Assembly: GCF_014647495.1 (NCBI RefSeq)
Contig: NZ_BMPH01000010.1
Coordinates: 1-64,000 of the forward strand
Direction of reading: 5' to 3'
Origin: Glutamicibacter protophormiae
Lineage (GTDB): Bacteria; Actinomycetota; Actinomycetes; Actinomycetales; Micrococcaceae
Length of the DNA: 64,000 nucleotides
The notes beneath the pieces are model-generated. The model had not been told where the DNA came from and did no database searches. It saw nothing but the letters and a program-made list of their open reading frames with translations. Below are positions 35,430 through 43,664 of the stretch, piece after piece (the first letter of the stretch is position 1; every line of letters starts with the position of its first letter). The position numbers and the translations under genes were made by a program.

Positions 35430-37016
35430 TTACTCCCATTCGATGGTTCCCGGCGGCTTGCTGGTGACGTCCAGCACCACGCGGTTGACCCCGTCCACCT
35501 CGTTGGTGATGCGGTTGGAGATCTTGGAGAGCAGGTCGTACGGCAGGCGCGACCAGTCGGCGGTCATGGCGTCCTCGGAGGACACCGGACGCAGCACGAT
35601 CGGGTGGCCGTAGGTGCGGTGGTCGCCCTGGACGCCCACGGAGCGCACGTCGGCGAGCAGTACCACCGGCATCTGCCAGACTTCGTCGTCCAGGCCGGCT
35701 GCGGTCAGCTCGGCGCGGGCGATGGCGTCGGCCTTGCGCAGGATCGAGAGGCGTTCCTCGTTGACGGCGCCGATGATGCGGATGCCCAGGCCCGGGCCGG
35801 GGAACGGCTGGCGTCCCACGATTTCCTCGGGCAGGCCCAGCTCGCGGCCCACGGCGCGCACTTCGTCCTTGAACAGGGTGCGCAGCGGCTCGACGAGTTC
35901 GAACTGCAAGTCCTCCGGCAGGCCGCCCACGTTGTGGTGGCTCTTGATGTTGGAGGTGCCCTCGCCGCCGCCGGATTCGACGATGTCCGGGTACAGGGTG
36001 CCCTGGACCAGGAACTTCACCGGCTCGCCCTCGGAAGCTTCCTTGGCGATGATCGCTGCCTCGGCGGCCTCGAACGCGCGGATGAACTCGCGGCCGATGA
36101 TCTTGCGCTTGGTCTCCGGGTCGGTGACGCCGTCCAGCGCGGTCAGGAAGCGCTCGCGCTCGTCGGCGATGTACAGCTTGGCGCCGGTGGAAGCGACGAA
36201 GTCCTTCTCCACCTGCTCGGCTTCGCCTTCGCGCAGCAGGCCGTGGTTCACGAACACACAAGTCAGCTGGTCGCCGATGGCGCGCTGCACGAGTGCGGCG
36301 GCCACGGCGGAGTCAACGCCGCCGGACAGGCCGCAGATGGCCTTGCCGTTGCCGACCTGGGCGCGGATGCGCTCGATCTGCTCGTCGGCGATGTTGTCGG
36401 CGGTCCAGTCGCCCTTGAGGCCGGCGCCGTTGTACAGGAAGTTCTCCAGCACATCCTGGCCGAACTCGCAGTGCTTGACCTCCGGGTGCCACTGCACGCC
36501 GTAGAGGCGCTTGGCCTCGTTGGCGAAGGCTGCCACGGGGGCGCCAGCGGTGGTGGCCAGGACCTCGAAGCCCTCAGGGGCTACCGAGACGGCGTCGCCG
36601 TGGCTCATCCACACGGTCGGGGCGTTGGCCGCTCCGGCCAGGATGGAGCGGGGCTCGCCGGCGAATTCGGTCGCGGTGCGGCCGTATTCGCGCAGCCCGG
36701 TCTCGGAGACGGTGCCGCCCAGGGCGCTGGCCATGGCCTGGAACCCGTAGCAGATGCCGAGCACCGGCACGCCGGCGTCGAACAGGTCGGCCCCGACGGA
36801 CGGGGCGCCATCGGCGTAGACGCTGGAGGGACCACCGGAAAGGATGATCGCTGTAGGGTTCTTGGCCAGGATGGCTTCGGTGGACAGGGTGTGCGGAACG
36901 ATCTCCGAGTACACACGAGCCTCACGTACGCGGCGAGCAATCAGCTGCGCGTATTGGGCCCCGTAGTCGACGACCAGAACCGGCTTATGTTCTGGATTGA
37001 GGGGAGCAGTAGTCAC
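35430..37016 (-). CDS. guaA: GMP synthase (glutamine-hydrolysing)
   Basis: A 528-residue GuaA that aminates XMP to GMP. The glutamine amidotransferase domain (residues 1-200) has the [11 protein letters not shown] nucleophile cysteine and GVQWHPEV histidine; the ATP pyrophosphatase domain has the P-loop [11 protein letters not shown], and the C-terminal dimer domain ends with PGTIEWE. It is the last gene of a minus-strand block with guaB3, SURF1 and DUF3817. Confidence 0.98.
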   Translation of the reverse strand: MTTAPLNPEHKPVLVVDYGAQYAQLIARRVREARVYSEIVPHTLSTEAILAKNPTAIILSGGPSSVYADGAPSVGADLFDAGVPVLGICYGFQAMASALGGTVSETGLREYGRTATEFAGEPRSILAGAANAPTVWMSHGDAVSVAPEGFEVLATTAGAPVAAFANEAKRLYGVQWHPEVKHCEFGQDVLENFLYNGAGLKGDWTADNIADEQIERIRAQVGNGKAICGLSGGVDSAVAAALVQRAIGDQLTCVFVNHGLLREGEAEQVEKDFVASTGAKLYIADERERFLTALDGVTDPETKRKIIGREFIRAFEAAEAAIIAKEASEGEPVKFLVQGTLYPDIVESGGGEGTSNIKSHHNVGGLPEDLQFELVEPLRTLFKDEVRAVGRELGLPEEIVGRQPFPGPGLGIRIIGAVNEERLSILRKADAIARAELTAAGLDDEVWQMPVVLLADVRSVGVQGDHRTYGHPIVLRPVSSEDAMTADWSRLPYDLLSKISNRITNEVDGVNRVVLDVTSKPPGTIEWE

Positions 37017-37194
37017 TCCCCTAGTCTACTGGGTTCGCCGGGCGCGAAACAGCGCGGCCACTGTCATCAACGTCACCACCGGGTCACATTCGGGGCGGTT
37101 TCGGCGTCCGCAGGCCGTCCCGGACCGCTTCCGGGCGGATTCGCCGTGCGGTCAGGCACCGCGCCGCCCGGCGGCCGGGCTGCGCAGACAAGTG

Positions 37195-37232
37195 CGGCGG
37201 GCCGCCTCCCCGTGAGGGGAAGCGGCCCGCCG
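37195..37232 (-). terminator. GC-rich hairpin after the DUF3817 gene
   Basis: A stem of 16-17 pairs (GGCGGGCCGC and CCCC against their complements) around a short loop, 26 bases after the DUF3817 stop and 180 bases before guaA. No T-tract; it may act as terminator, attenuator or processing site. Confidence 0.6.
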
Positions 37233-37257
37233 GGCGTGCTTGGTGTGCTGGCGAAGG

Positions 37258-37722
37258 CTAGTAGCGCTTGGCCGCCTTCGGATGGTTTTCCATTTCCGCC
37301 ATGACTTCCTTGTGCACCTTGTGCTCGGTGATGAAGGACAGGAACGGCACCACGCCGCCCAGGGCGATGGTGATGAAGCGGGAGAACGGCCAGCGCATCA
37401 GGGACCAGAGGCGGAAGTCCGCGAACAGGTAGACCACGTAGAGCCAGCCGTGGGCGATCAGGATGCCCAGGGAGGCGTTGAAGCCGCCGGCGACCTCAGC
37501 CCGGTTGTGCATGCCGATGGTGTTGGCGGTGCCGTCCAGCAGCTGGCCGCCGATGAACAGCTCCAGCTGCCAGAAGTACTTGAAAACCATTTCCAGCACG
37601 AGCAGCAGCAGCATCACGCCGGTCACGTAGGCGAACACCCGGAAGAAGGCCGCTGCGGAGCGGATCTGCGCCGGGGTGCCGCCGAACTTGCGGGGGCGGG
37701 GTGCGGGGGTGGTGCTGGACAT
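37258..37722 (-). CDS. DUF3817 domain integral membrane protein
   Basis: A 154-residue protein with three or four membrane helices (AYVTGVMLLLLVLEMVF, IAHGWLYVVYLFADFRLW, FITIALGGVVPFLSFI) and the family motif ITEHKVHKEV near the end. Function is unknown, but it commonly lies next to SURF1 or guaA in actinobacteria. The ATG at 37722 has GGAAGGA upstream and gives the family length; an ATG at 37755 is also in frame. Confidence 0.92.
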   Translation of the reverse strand: MSSTTPAPRPRKFGGTPAQIRSAAAFFRVFAYVTGVMLLLLVLEMVFKYFWQLELFIGGQLLDGTANTIGMHNRAEVAGGFNASLGILIAHGWLYVVYLFADFRLWSLMRWPFSRFITIALGGVVPFLSFITEHKVHKEVMAEMENHPKAAKRY

Positions 37723-37774
37723 GGTCGGGCGGTCCTTCCGTGGGAGGTCAGTCATTCAAGTATGCGAGGGCGCG

Positions 37775-38581
37775 TCAGCTGCGCGCTTCCCCGTCGTCGT
37801 CGCGGGGGTCGTTCTGGTGGGCTTGGGCCGCGCGCTCGGCGATTTCTTCCATGCCGCGCTGGTAGTCGTCGCGCACCATCCGGTACCAGAGGAACAGCGC
37901 GAATCCGGCGAACACCACCCATTCGATGCCGTAGAAGACGTTGAGCCAGTTGACCTGGGCTTCCTGAGGCTGCGGGCCGACGAAGACGCGGGTCAGGCCC
38001 GGCTGCTCTACCGCTGCGCCGTCGGCGGTCTTCATCTCGTGGGCGGTCACGAAACCTTCGTACAAGGTGGCGTCCCACAGATTGGACAGCTGCGAGGAGG
38101 CCAGGGTCTCAAGGACCGGGTTGCGCACGTCGTGGCCCAGTTCCGGGCCTTCGGACGGCAGCAGGCGGCCGGTGATTTCCAGCTCGCCCTCGGGTGCGGG
38201 GGCAGGTGCCGAGGCGTCGGGCTGCCAACCGCGGACCACCGCGATGGCGGCGTCCTGCGGAGCGCCGTCGACGGTGAACTCGGTGACGACCCAGACGCCC
38301 TTGGCGTCGTCGTGCAGGCGCGGGGCGATCAGCTCATCGCTGCCCGCGACAAATTCGCCGCTGAAGGTGACAATCTGGTCTGCCACGGTACCCAGCAGTT
38401 CGGTGCCGACCTGGTGGTGTTCGGTCAGCGGGACGGCCACCTCGGTCTTGTCCGCTTTGACCAGCGGCTCGGATTCGGAGGAACCGAATTGCCAGCCGGA
38501 CAGGGCGACGAAGCCGGTGGCCAGCGCCAGGGCGGCCAGCAGCGCGAGGAGCCATTGGGGTTTGAGGGCGGTTTTCAGCAC
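37775..38581 (-). CDS. SURF1 family cytochrome oxidase biogenesis protein
   Basis: A 268-residue protein with the SURF1 layout: an N-terminal membrane helix (WLLALLAALALATGFVALSGWQF), an extracytoplasmic domain with VWVVTEFTVDG, VVRGWQPD and the LPSEGPELG segment, and a C-terminal helix (VFYGIEWVVFAGFALFLWYRM). It helps insert heme a into cytochrome c oxidase. The GTG at 38581 is the family-like start. It lies 53 bases before the DUF3817 gene. Confidence 0.92.
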   Translation of the reverse strand: MLKTALKPQWLLALLAALALATGFVALSGWQFGSSESEPLVKADKTEVAVPLTEHHQVGTELLGTVADQIVTFSGEFVAGSDELIAPRLHDDAKGVWVVTEFTVDGAPQDAAIAVVRGWQPDASAPAPAPEGELEITGRLLPSEGPELGHDVRNPVLETLASSQLSNLWDATLYEGFVTAHEMKTADGAAVEQPGLTRVFVGPQPQEAQVNWLNVFYGIEWVVFAGFALFLWYRMVRDDYQRGMEEIAERAAQAHQNDPRDDDGEARS

Positions 38582-38791
38582 CCTACCACCGTACTTCGAT
38601 TGGCTGTAGAAGTAGAAATGCGCGGGGCGTGAGATTGACCTTGGACACCATGGGAGCCCTGGCCGGAACCTTCTGCGCGGCTGGTTCGTTGAGGCGCCGG
38701 CGGCGGGCGGAAAAGCGGCGGCCCGCCGCCTGGCCGGCAAGGGCGCAGGGGGCGGGCCGTGGAAGCCTGCGGGCGCGAGGCGCCCGGACGG

Positions 38792-39943
38792 CTAGAAGCG
38801 GTCGGACTCGTACGGGGAGAGCACGACGTCCACGCGCTGGAATTCCTTGAGCTTCGAGTAGCCGGTGGTGGCCATCGAGCGGCGCAGTGCGCCCACCAGG
38901 TTGGAGGTGCCGTTGGTTTCGCGCGACGGACCGTAGAGCACGTTCTCCAGCGAGCCGACGGTGCCCACGCGGGCGCGGTCGCCGCGGGGGCTGACCTCGT
39001 GGACAGCTTCCATGCCCCAGTGGTAGCCGGCACCCGGCGCCTCCTCGGCGCGAGCCAAGGCGGTGCCGAGCATGACGGCGTCGGCGCCCATGGCGATGGC
39101 CTTGACGATGTCGCCGGAGTTGCCCAGGCCGCCGTCGGCGATCACGTGCACATAGCGTCCGCCGGATTCCTCGATGTAGTCGCGGCGGGCCGCGGCGACG
39201 TCGGCGATGGCGGTGGCCATCGGGGCGTGGATGCCCAGGGTGCGGCGGGTGGTGGAGGACGCGCCGCCGCCGAAGCCGACGAGCACGCCGGCCGCGCCGG
39301 TGCGCATCAGGTGCATGGCCGGGGTGTAGCCCGCGGCGCCGCCAACGATGACCGGCACGTCGAGCTCGTAGATGAACTGCTTCAGGTTCAGCGGCTCGGT
39401 GGTCTTGGAAACGTGCTCAGCGGACACGGTGGTGCCGCGGATGACGAAGATGTCAACGCCGGCGGCCACCACGGTGCGGTAGAACTCCTGGGTGCGCTGC
39501 GGGGTCAGCGAGCCGGCAACCACCACGCCGGATTCGCGGATTTCCGCCAGCCGGGAGGTGATCAGTTCGGCCTGGATCGGGGCCGAGTAGATCTCCTGCA
39601 GCTTGGCGGTGATCTTCGGGTCGTTGCGGGTGGCCGCTTCGGAGTTCAGGCCGGCGATTTCTTCCAGCACCTTCTCCGAATCCTCGTACCGTGTCCACAG
39701 GCCTTCGAGGTTCAGCACGCCCAGGCCGCCCAGCTTGCCCAGCGCGATGGCGGTGGCCGGGGAGGTCACCGAGTCCATGGGTGCGCCGATGAACGGGGTC
39801 TCGAACTGGAAGGCATCGATCTGCCAGGAGACCGACACGTCCTTCGGGTCACGGGTGCGGCGATTCGGTACGATCGCTACGTCGTCCAGGGAATATGCCT
39901 TGGTGGCCCGCTTGCCGCGGCCGATCTCAATCTCATTACTCAC
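38792..39943 (-). CDS. guaB3: GuaB3 family IMP dehydrogenase-related protein
   Basis: A 383-residue TIM-barrel protein of the GuaB3 family, lacking CBS domains. MSNEIEIGRGKRATKAYSLDDVAIVPNRRTRDP and IGAPMDSV open the barrel, and VIADGGLGNSGDIVKA and GADAVMLGTALARAEEAPG carry substrate phosphate binding. The catalytic Cys loop of true IMPDH (G-S-I-C-T-T-R in the window's GuaB) is replaced by FVIRGTTVSAEHVS. Actinobacteria often have both; whether GuaB3 is an IMPDH or GMP reductase-like is unsettled. It opens the block SURF1, DUF3817, guaA. Confidence 0.93.
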   Translation of the reverse strand: MSNEIEIGRGKRATKAYSLDDVAIVPNRRTRDPKDVSVSWQIDAFQFETPFIGAPMDSVTSPATAIALGKLGGLGVLNLEGLWTRYEDSEKVLEEIAGLNSEAATRNDPKITAKLQEIYSAPIQAELITSRLAEIRESGVVVAGSLTPQRTQEFYRTVVAAGVDIFVIRGTTVSAEHVSKTTEPLNLKQFIYELDVPVIVGGAAGYTPAMHLMRTGAAGVLVGFGGGASSTTRRTLGIHAPMATAIADVAAARRDYIEESGGRYVHVIADGGLGNSGDIVKAIAMGADAVMLGTALARAEEAPGAGYHWGMEAVHEVSPRGDRARVGTVGSLENVLYGPSRETNGTSNLVGALRRSMATTGYSKLKEFQRVDVVLSPYESDRF

Positions 39944-40013
39944 GACCCTAGGTTATCAAGAGTGCGGCCGATTCCCGCTCTCGGCCACCGCCAGATTGCG
40001 CCGTGGGTCGCGT

Positions 40014-41360
40014 CTAGTGCGCCACACCTTCCGCGGTGCGCAGTGCGGCGGCGGTGTCGGCGAGAGACTGTGCGGCGTCCTGCTCGGCATCGGCAATCTG
40101 GTCCATGACCTGTGCCATCTTGTCGAACAGCGGCTGGCGCTGGTCGGTCTCCACCGGCTCTTCGAGCAGCTGGGCGAAGTCGATCCAGGAGGCCGCCAGC
40201 TGGGCGTAGGCAGCGGAGTGCTCCCCCAGCTCGGCCAGGCCCGGAAGGTCCGCGGCCTCGTCCAGGAAGTCCGCGTACAGCCCGCGCAGGCCGCCGATGC
40301 CGCCGAAGCGGGTGTCGGACAGGAATCCTGCCAGCTGCGACAGCCCGGTTTCCAGCTGCTCGGCATCGGCGAACATCTGGTTCCAGCCGGTTTTGCCTTC
40401 GGTGTCGCGTAGACGGGCGGCGAAGGTGCGCATGCCGGTGATGCCGAAGTTCTTGGCGAAGTGCACCGGGATGCCGCGTAGCTCGCTGGTGCCCAGCAGC
40501 CGGGCGGTGGTCTCCTGGACCGCGTCCAGCACGTTGGCGGCGAGAACCTGGGGCTTGGGCGAGCGACGGGAAGTGATCCAGGCTTGCCAGAACTTTTCGC
40601 GCTTGCGGCGGGCGCGGGCTGCGGCAAGGTCTTCGGGGCTGATGGGGTTCAGCGCGCCGGAGCCGTCGTCCACCAGCAGGTCGTCCTCGAGCTCGCCGAC
40701 CACGGCCAAGTCGATGGTGTCCGACTCGTCGACCTCGCCCTCCTCGATCCAGGGCAGGGCGTTGACTGCCACGCGGACCACGACGGCGCGTCCGGCGTCC
40801 AGCCCCGTGTCGAGGTATTCGGCGGCGCGCACGGACGAGCCGGTGGTACGCTCGTTGATCTTGGCACCGCAGCGGGTGAGTAGGTTCTGAGTGTAGGGCT
40901 CCGGGTGAGCGCGAGTCACCAGGGCGATGCTGACGGCGTCCTCGTCCTGGAAGCTGTGCTGCATGAAGCCGATACCGCCGGCCAGGCCCGCGAGCATGGC
41001 TTCGGAGTACGGCTGCCCGGTCACGGGGTTGGTCACGCCGGCCTGGGTGAGCACGCGATGCCACAGTGCGGCGTCGTACTGCACCACGTTCTCCGGCGCC
41101 GGGTACTCAGGCAGTTCGTCCAGGTCGGCCGGCGCGTTGGCCGACTGCCCGGTGTTCTTCGGCTTGGCGGACTTGGCCTTGCCGGAATTCTGCTTGCCGG
41201 TTTTGCCCTGCGAGGAGTAGTTGCGCGCCTCGGCAGCCCTGGCGGCCCGCGGGCTCTCGGGCTTGTTGGTGAGAATGTTCTTGCGGGCGGTCGTATAGCT
41301 TTCGCCGGTGCGCTCCATGCGCTCGCGGGCAAGTTTCTTCAGGTTCGCTGGCTGAGCCAC
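40014..41360 (-). CDS. BtrH_N/DUF4872-like protein
   Basis: A 448-residue protein. A basic, lysine-rich leader (about residues 1-70, KKLARERMERTGESYTTARKN) is followed by a BtrH N-terminal-like domain (SEAMLAGLAGGIGFMQHSF, TRCGAKINERTTGS) and a DUF4872-like C-terminal half. BtrH proteins are acyl-transfer or papain-like proteins in butirosin synthesis, but here the role is unknown and no biosynthetic cluster surrounds it. The GTG at 41360 has GGAAGGA 11 bases upstream. Divergent from nothing; it borders a scarred region at 41500. Confidence 0.78.
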   Translation of the reverse strand: MAQPANLKKLARERMERTGESYTTARKNILTNKPESPRAARAAEARNYSSQGKTGKQNSGKAKSAKPKNTGQSANAPADLDELPEYPAPENVVQYDAALWHRVLTQAGVTNPVTGQPYSEAMLAGLAGGIGFMQHSFQDEDAVSIALVTRAHPEPYTQNLLTRCGAKINERTTGSSVRAAEYLDTGLDAGRAVVVRVAVNALPWIEEGEVDESDTIDLAVVGELEDDLLVDDGSGALNPISPEDLAAARARRKREKFWQAWITSRRSPKPQVLAANVLDAVQETTARLLGTSELRGIPVHFAKNFGITGMRTFAARLRDTEGKTGWNQMFADAEQLETGLSQLAGFLSDTRFGGIGGLRGLYADFLDEAADLPGLAELGEHSAAYAQLAASWIDFAQLLEEPVETDQRQPLFDKMAQVMDQIADAEQDAAQSLADTAAALRTAEGVAH

Positions 41361-41520
41361 GTGAATCGGGTTCCTTCCGTCCTGCGGCGCCGTGGCGGGA
41401 GGGACCCCGCACGCGCACCTCGCGCCGCCATCGACCAATTCTACGTGTCAGATTGGGTTTGGCGGCCGGTCGGGGCACGTGGGATTGGCAACTGCGCGCG
41501 GAAAGGAACCCGAATGCTCG

Positions 41521-41736
41521 TCATTCTGGTATCGGGATGCTGGTCGGGACGCCCGCAGGACTGTAATTCCTGCGAAACCGCTGCCCCGGATCACGATCCT
41601 TGGGCAGCAACACCCATGGCAGGCCCTTCACCCACACGATCTTGATCATCTCATGGTCGAACTCGATGTGGTGGTTCTTGCACCCCGGAGCGATCTTGTC
41701 CAAATTCGTTTCCCCACCCAGATTCAAGTTCTCCAC
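41521..41736 (-). pseudogene. Detached C-terminal HNH fragment of the DUF222 endonuclease gene
   Basis: A 71-residue frame reading LNLGGETNLDKIAPGCKNHHIEF and then KGLPWVLLPKDRDPG, which is the end of an HNH nuclease domain as found after DUF222 in Arthrobacter endonucleases. The rest of the gene lies 1.9 kb upstream on the same strand (43665-45422), so an insertion or rearrangement has split it. On its own it lacks the front half of the HNH motif. Confidence 0.78.
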
Positions 41737-41775
41737 CGATTCCCAACTGGATCCCTAGCTGCGCTACTTGATTGA

Positions 41776-42389
41776 GCTCCATCTGTCTCCGCCGGAGAAC
41801 GGGTCATTAGCAGAATTGATGAGAATACGCAGATCCCGGCCTTGTCGCGCACGCAACCATTGAAGCCGTTGGTGCCGACCCAACCAATGCAGCAAACCCA
41901 TGAATACAAGCGCATTGGCACCACTAAGCTGTTCGCGCCTTGGATGTTGTGACGGGAGGGGTCAGTGCCAGCAAGTTCCACCCGAAGTACTCGGATGTGG
42001 AGTTCGTGGCGCTCGTCCAGCAGGTCGCCGATGCCCATTCAGACGTGGAGTTGCGTGTCATATGCGATAACTACAGCACCCATAATCATGAGTATTTGAA
42101 GAACTGGCAAGTAGTGAATCCGTGGGTGGACATGCACTTCGCCCCGACCAGCAGTTCCCTGTTGAACAAGTTGGCGTTCTCCTCTGGCATCATTACCTGC
42201 CTGTGTTTGAAGCGGTCGAGTTTCACTTTACTAGCCGAGTTGGAGGCTACCTTGGTTCGGCATTTCGAAAGGTATAAGCAAGATGCAAAACAATTCAAGT
42301 GGTCGAAGACCGCTACTTACCCGCTGGGCGGGATGATGCGCAAGGCGAAGAGCGGCGATCCGCTTATTGAAGCCCGAACGAATAATTAA
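41776..42389 (+). pseudogene. IS630-type transposase relic
   Basis: Two frames together read as an IS630 transposase. The first has RIDENTQIPALSRTQP and YKRIGTTKLFA (first catalytic Asp); after a one-base loss near 41938 the second continues DVVTGGVSASKFHPKYSDVEF, LRVICDNYSTH (second Asp), FAPTSSSLLN and AELEATLVRHFERY, KQFKWSKTA. The third catalytic acid normally in S-S-S-W-L-N-x-V-E is gone. Terminal inverted repeats were not found. Confidence 0.85.
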
Positions 42390-42732
42390 AACGGAATACT
42401 AAGTGCTCACATGCTCGTGTAAGGCGACAGTCGCTGAAGGCCGGCGACGGAACAAGCCCTTCTCGGCGTAATTTCTGAACCGATTCCGCAATTCAGTGTC
42501 GTATCGCTGGACTTGTAGATCAACGCTGAAAGGCCCCGAACTCTTCCTTCGAAATGTTCGGGGCATTCTTCAATCGCGAAATCCGTGAAATCGCGGGAAT
42601 GCTTACTTAACCTTTTCTAGGATCTCTACGAGAGGCCAGCACTTGTTATGGAAGAAAATTACCTACGGTTGCAGCTAAGCCACCGCCTTCCACCTCAGAG
42701 AATTGCTACACACTAGGCCCTGGATAAGTTGC
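42390..42732. other. Non-coding stretch with a hairpin
   Basis: A 343-base, visibly lower-G+C gap between the transposase relic and the 69-aa gene. Arms GCCCCGAA at 42533-42540 and its complement at 42557-42564, followed by ATTCTT, could be a terminator for plus-strand readthrough. No gene was recognised. Confidence 0.5.
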
Positions 42733-42942
42733 TTAATCCTCTTCAGCTCTCTGATCCCGAACCGCGGCTACAACTGCAGTAACCAGCGCAAAGACAAACG
42801 CAATCCAAAGATTCTCAAATACTGCAAGTATCGACCGTCCAGAAACTGCACAGTAGACGACAGTCAGTACTGCTAGTCCCAAGATGGAAACCGCGAGATA
42901 AGTCATTACCCGTCGCGCGACAGTTTTTTGTAGCCATTTCAA
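42733..42942 (-). CDS. Small two-helix membrane protein, 69 aa, unknown
   Basis: A short protein with two hydrophobic helices (about residues 14-34 TYLAVSILGLAVLTVVYCAV and 44-61 LWIAFVFALVTAVVAAV), a positive N terminus and an acidic tail (RDQRAEED), so probably in-in topology. The start is a TTG at 42942 by frame length, with AGGAA upstream; the true start is uncertain. It lies 28 bases after the 183-aa gene on the same strand. Size and layout resemble immunity or accessory proteins next to toxin-like genes, but nothing proves that. Confidence 0.6.
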   Translation of the reverse strand: MKWLQKTVARRVMTYLAVSILGLAVLTVVYCAVSGRSILAVFENLWIAFVFALVTAVVAAVRDQRAEED

Positions 42943-42970
42943 CTTTGATCGTTCCTAACAAAGACCATGC

Positions 42971-43522
42971 CTACCCGGGGTAGGGAGCGTTCCGAAGTGG
43001 CGCAAGTTGCGATGCGGTCAGGCCTGCAGCAGCAAGTGCCGCGGCAATCTTTTTTCGGTACTTCCACACTAGACGGGCTACTCGAATGAGGACCCATGAT
43101 GTGGCAGGAATACCAACGCAACCGACAATAACCTCTGTCACTTGCATAATTACTTGATTTTTGGAGATACCTTTCCGGAACACCCATATCGCCGTTAACG
43201 CACAGCTCACAATAGCTGCTGGCCCAGGAAGAGGAAGCCCAGCAGGAACAGCCATGCCCATGTCCCTAATTTTCTTCTGGGTTTTTGCTATTTGGGCGAC
43301 TTCGGCATCCGTCAGCTGCCCAAACTTCTCAAATGCAAGTTCAATATCTTCAACATCTTGCAGGTCTTTATTGTTCGATTCACACGAGTTACAGTTGGTC
43401 CCCGATTTTGGATTTTGCGCTACCTCAGACTTAGTCACGTCATTTAGGGTGCTAGGAGCAAGCAATCCAACAAGGACCACTGGCGCTAGGTTAAAAAGTA
43501 CATTGCGACGATCTAAGGTCAT
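42971..43522 (-). CDS. Unrecognised 183-aa secreted or membrane protein
   Basis: I do not recognise this protein. Residues 1-23 look like a signal sequence with paired arginines (MTLDRRNVLFNLAPVVLVGL). A short N-C-N-S-C pair follows at about 43-47, then an acidic helical stretch (residues 55-88). A C-terminal hydrophobic and basic part follows: two membrane-type helices (about 101-115 and 126-150), WKYRKKIAAALAAAG, and a final NAPYPG. A leader, an acidic middle and a cationic hydrophobic C-terminal third is the layout of some bacteriocin precursors; that is inference. It lies in the segment that splits the HNH gene, with lower G+C and different codon use. Confidence 0.62.
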   Translation of the reverse strand: MTLDRRNVLFNLAPVVLVGLLAPSTLNDVTKSEVAQNPKSGTNCNSCESNNKDLQDVEDIELAFEKFGQLTDAEVAQIAKTQKKIRDMGMAVPAGLPLPGPAAIVSCALTAIWVFRKGISKNQVIMQVTEVIVGCVGIPATSWVLIRVARLVWKYRKKIAAALAAAGLTASQLAPLRNAPYPG

Positions 43523-43664
43523 ACCAACCAGCCTTACTTCATTTGAGATACGAATTCACTACATGTCATAACGCTAGAGTCTAACTGCTGATTTCTCAAG
43601 ATGCTGCATGTATTACGCCCGCTGAATACACATTCCGAAACATTGAGTATTTTTGACGCCACAA

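Noticed and set aside
35361-37304. Plus-strand frame of 647 codons
   Set aside because: Antisense to guaA and the intergenic sequence; no domain.
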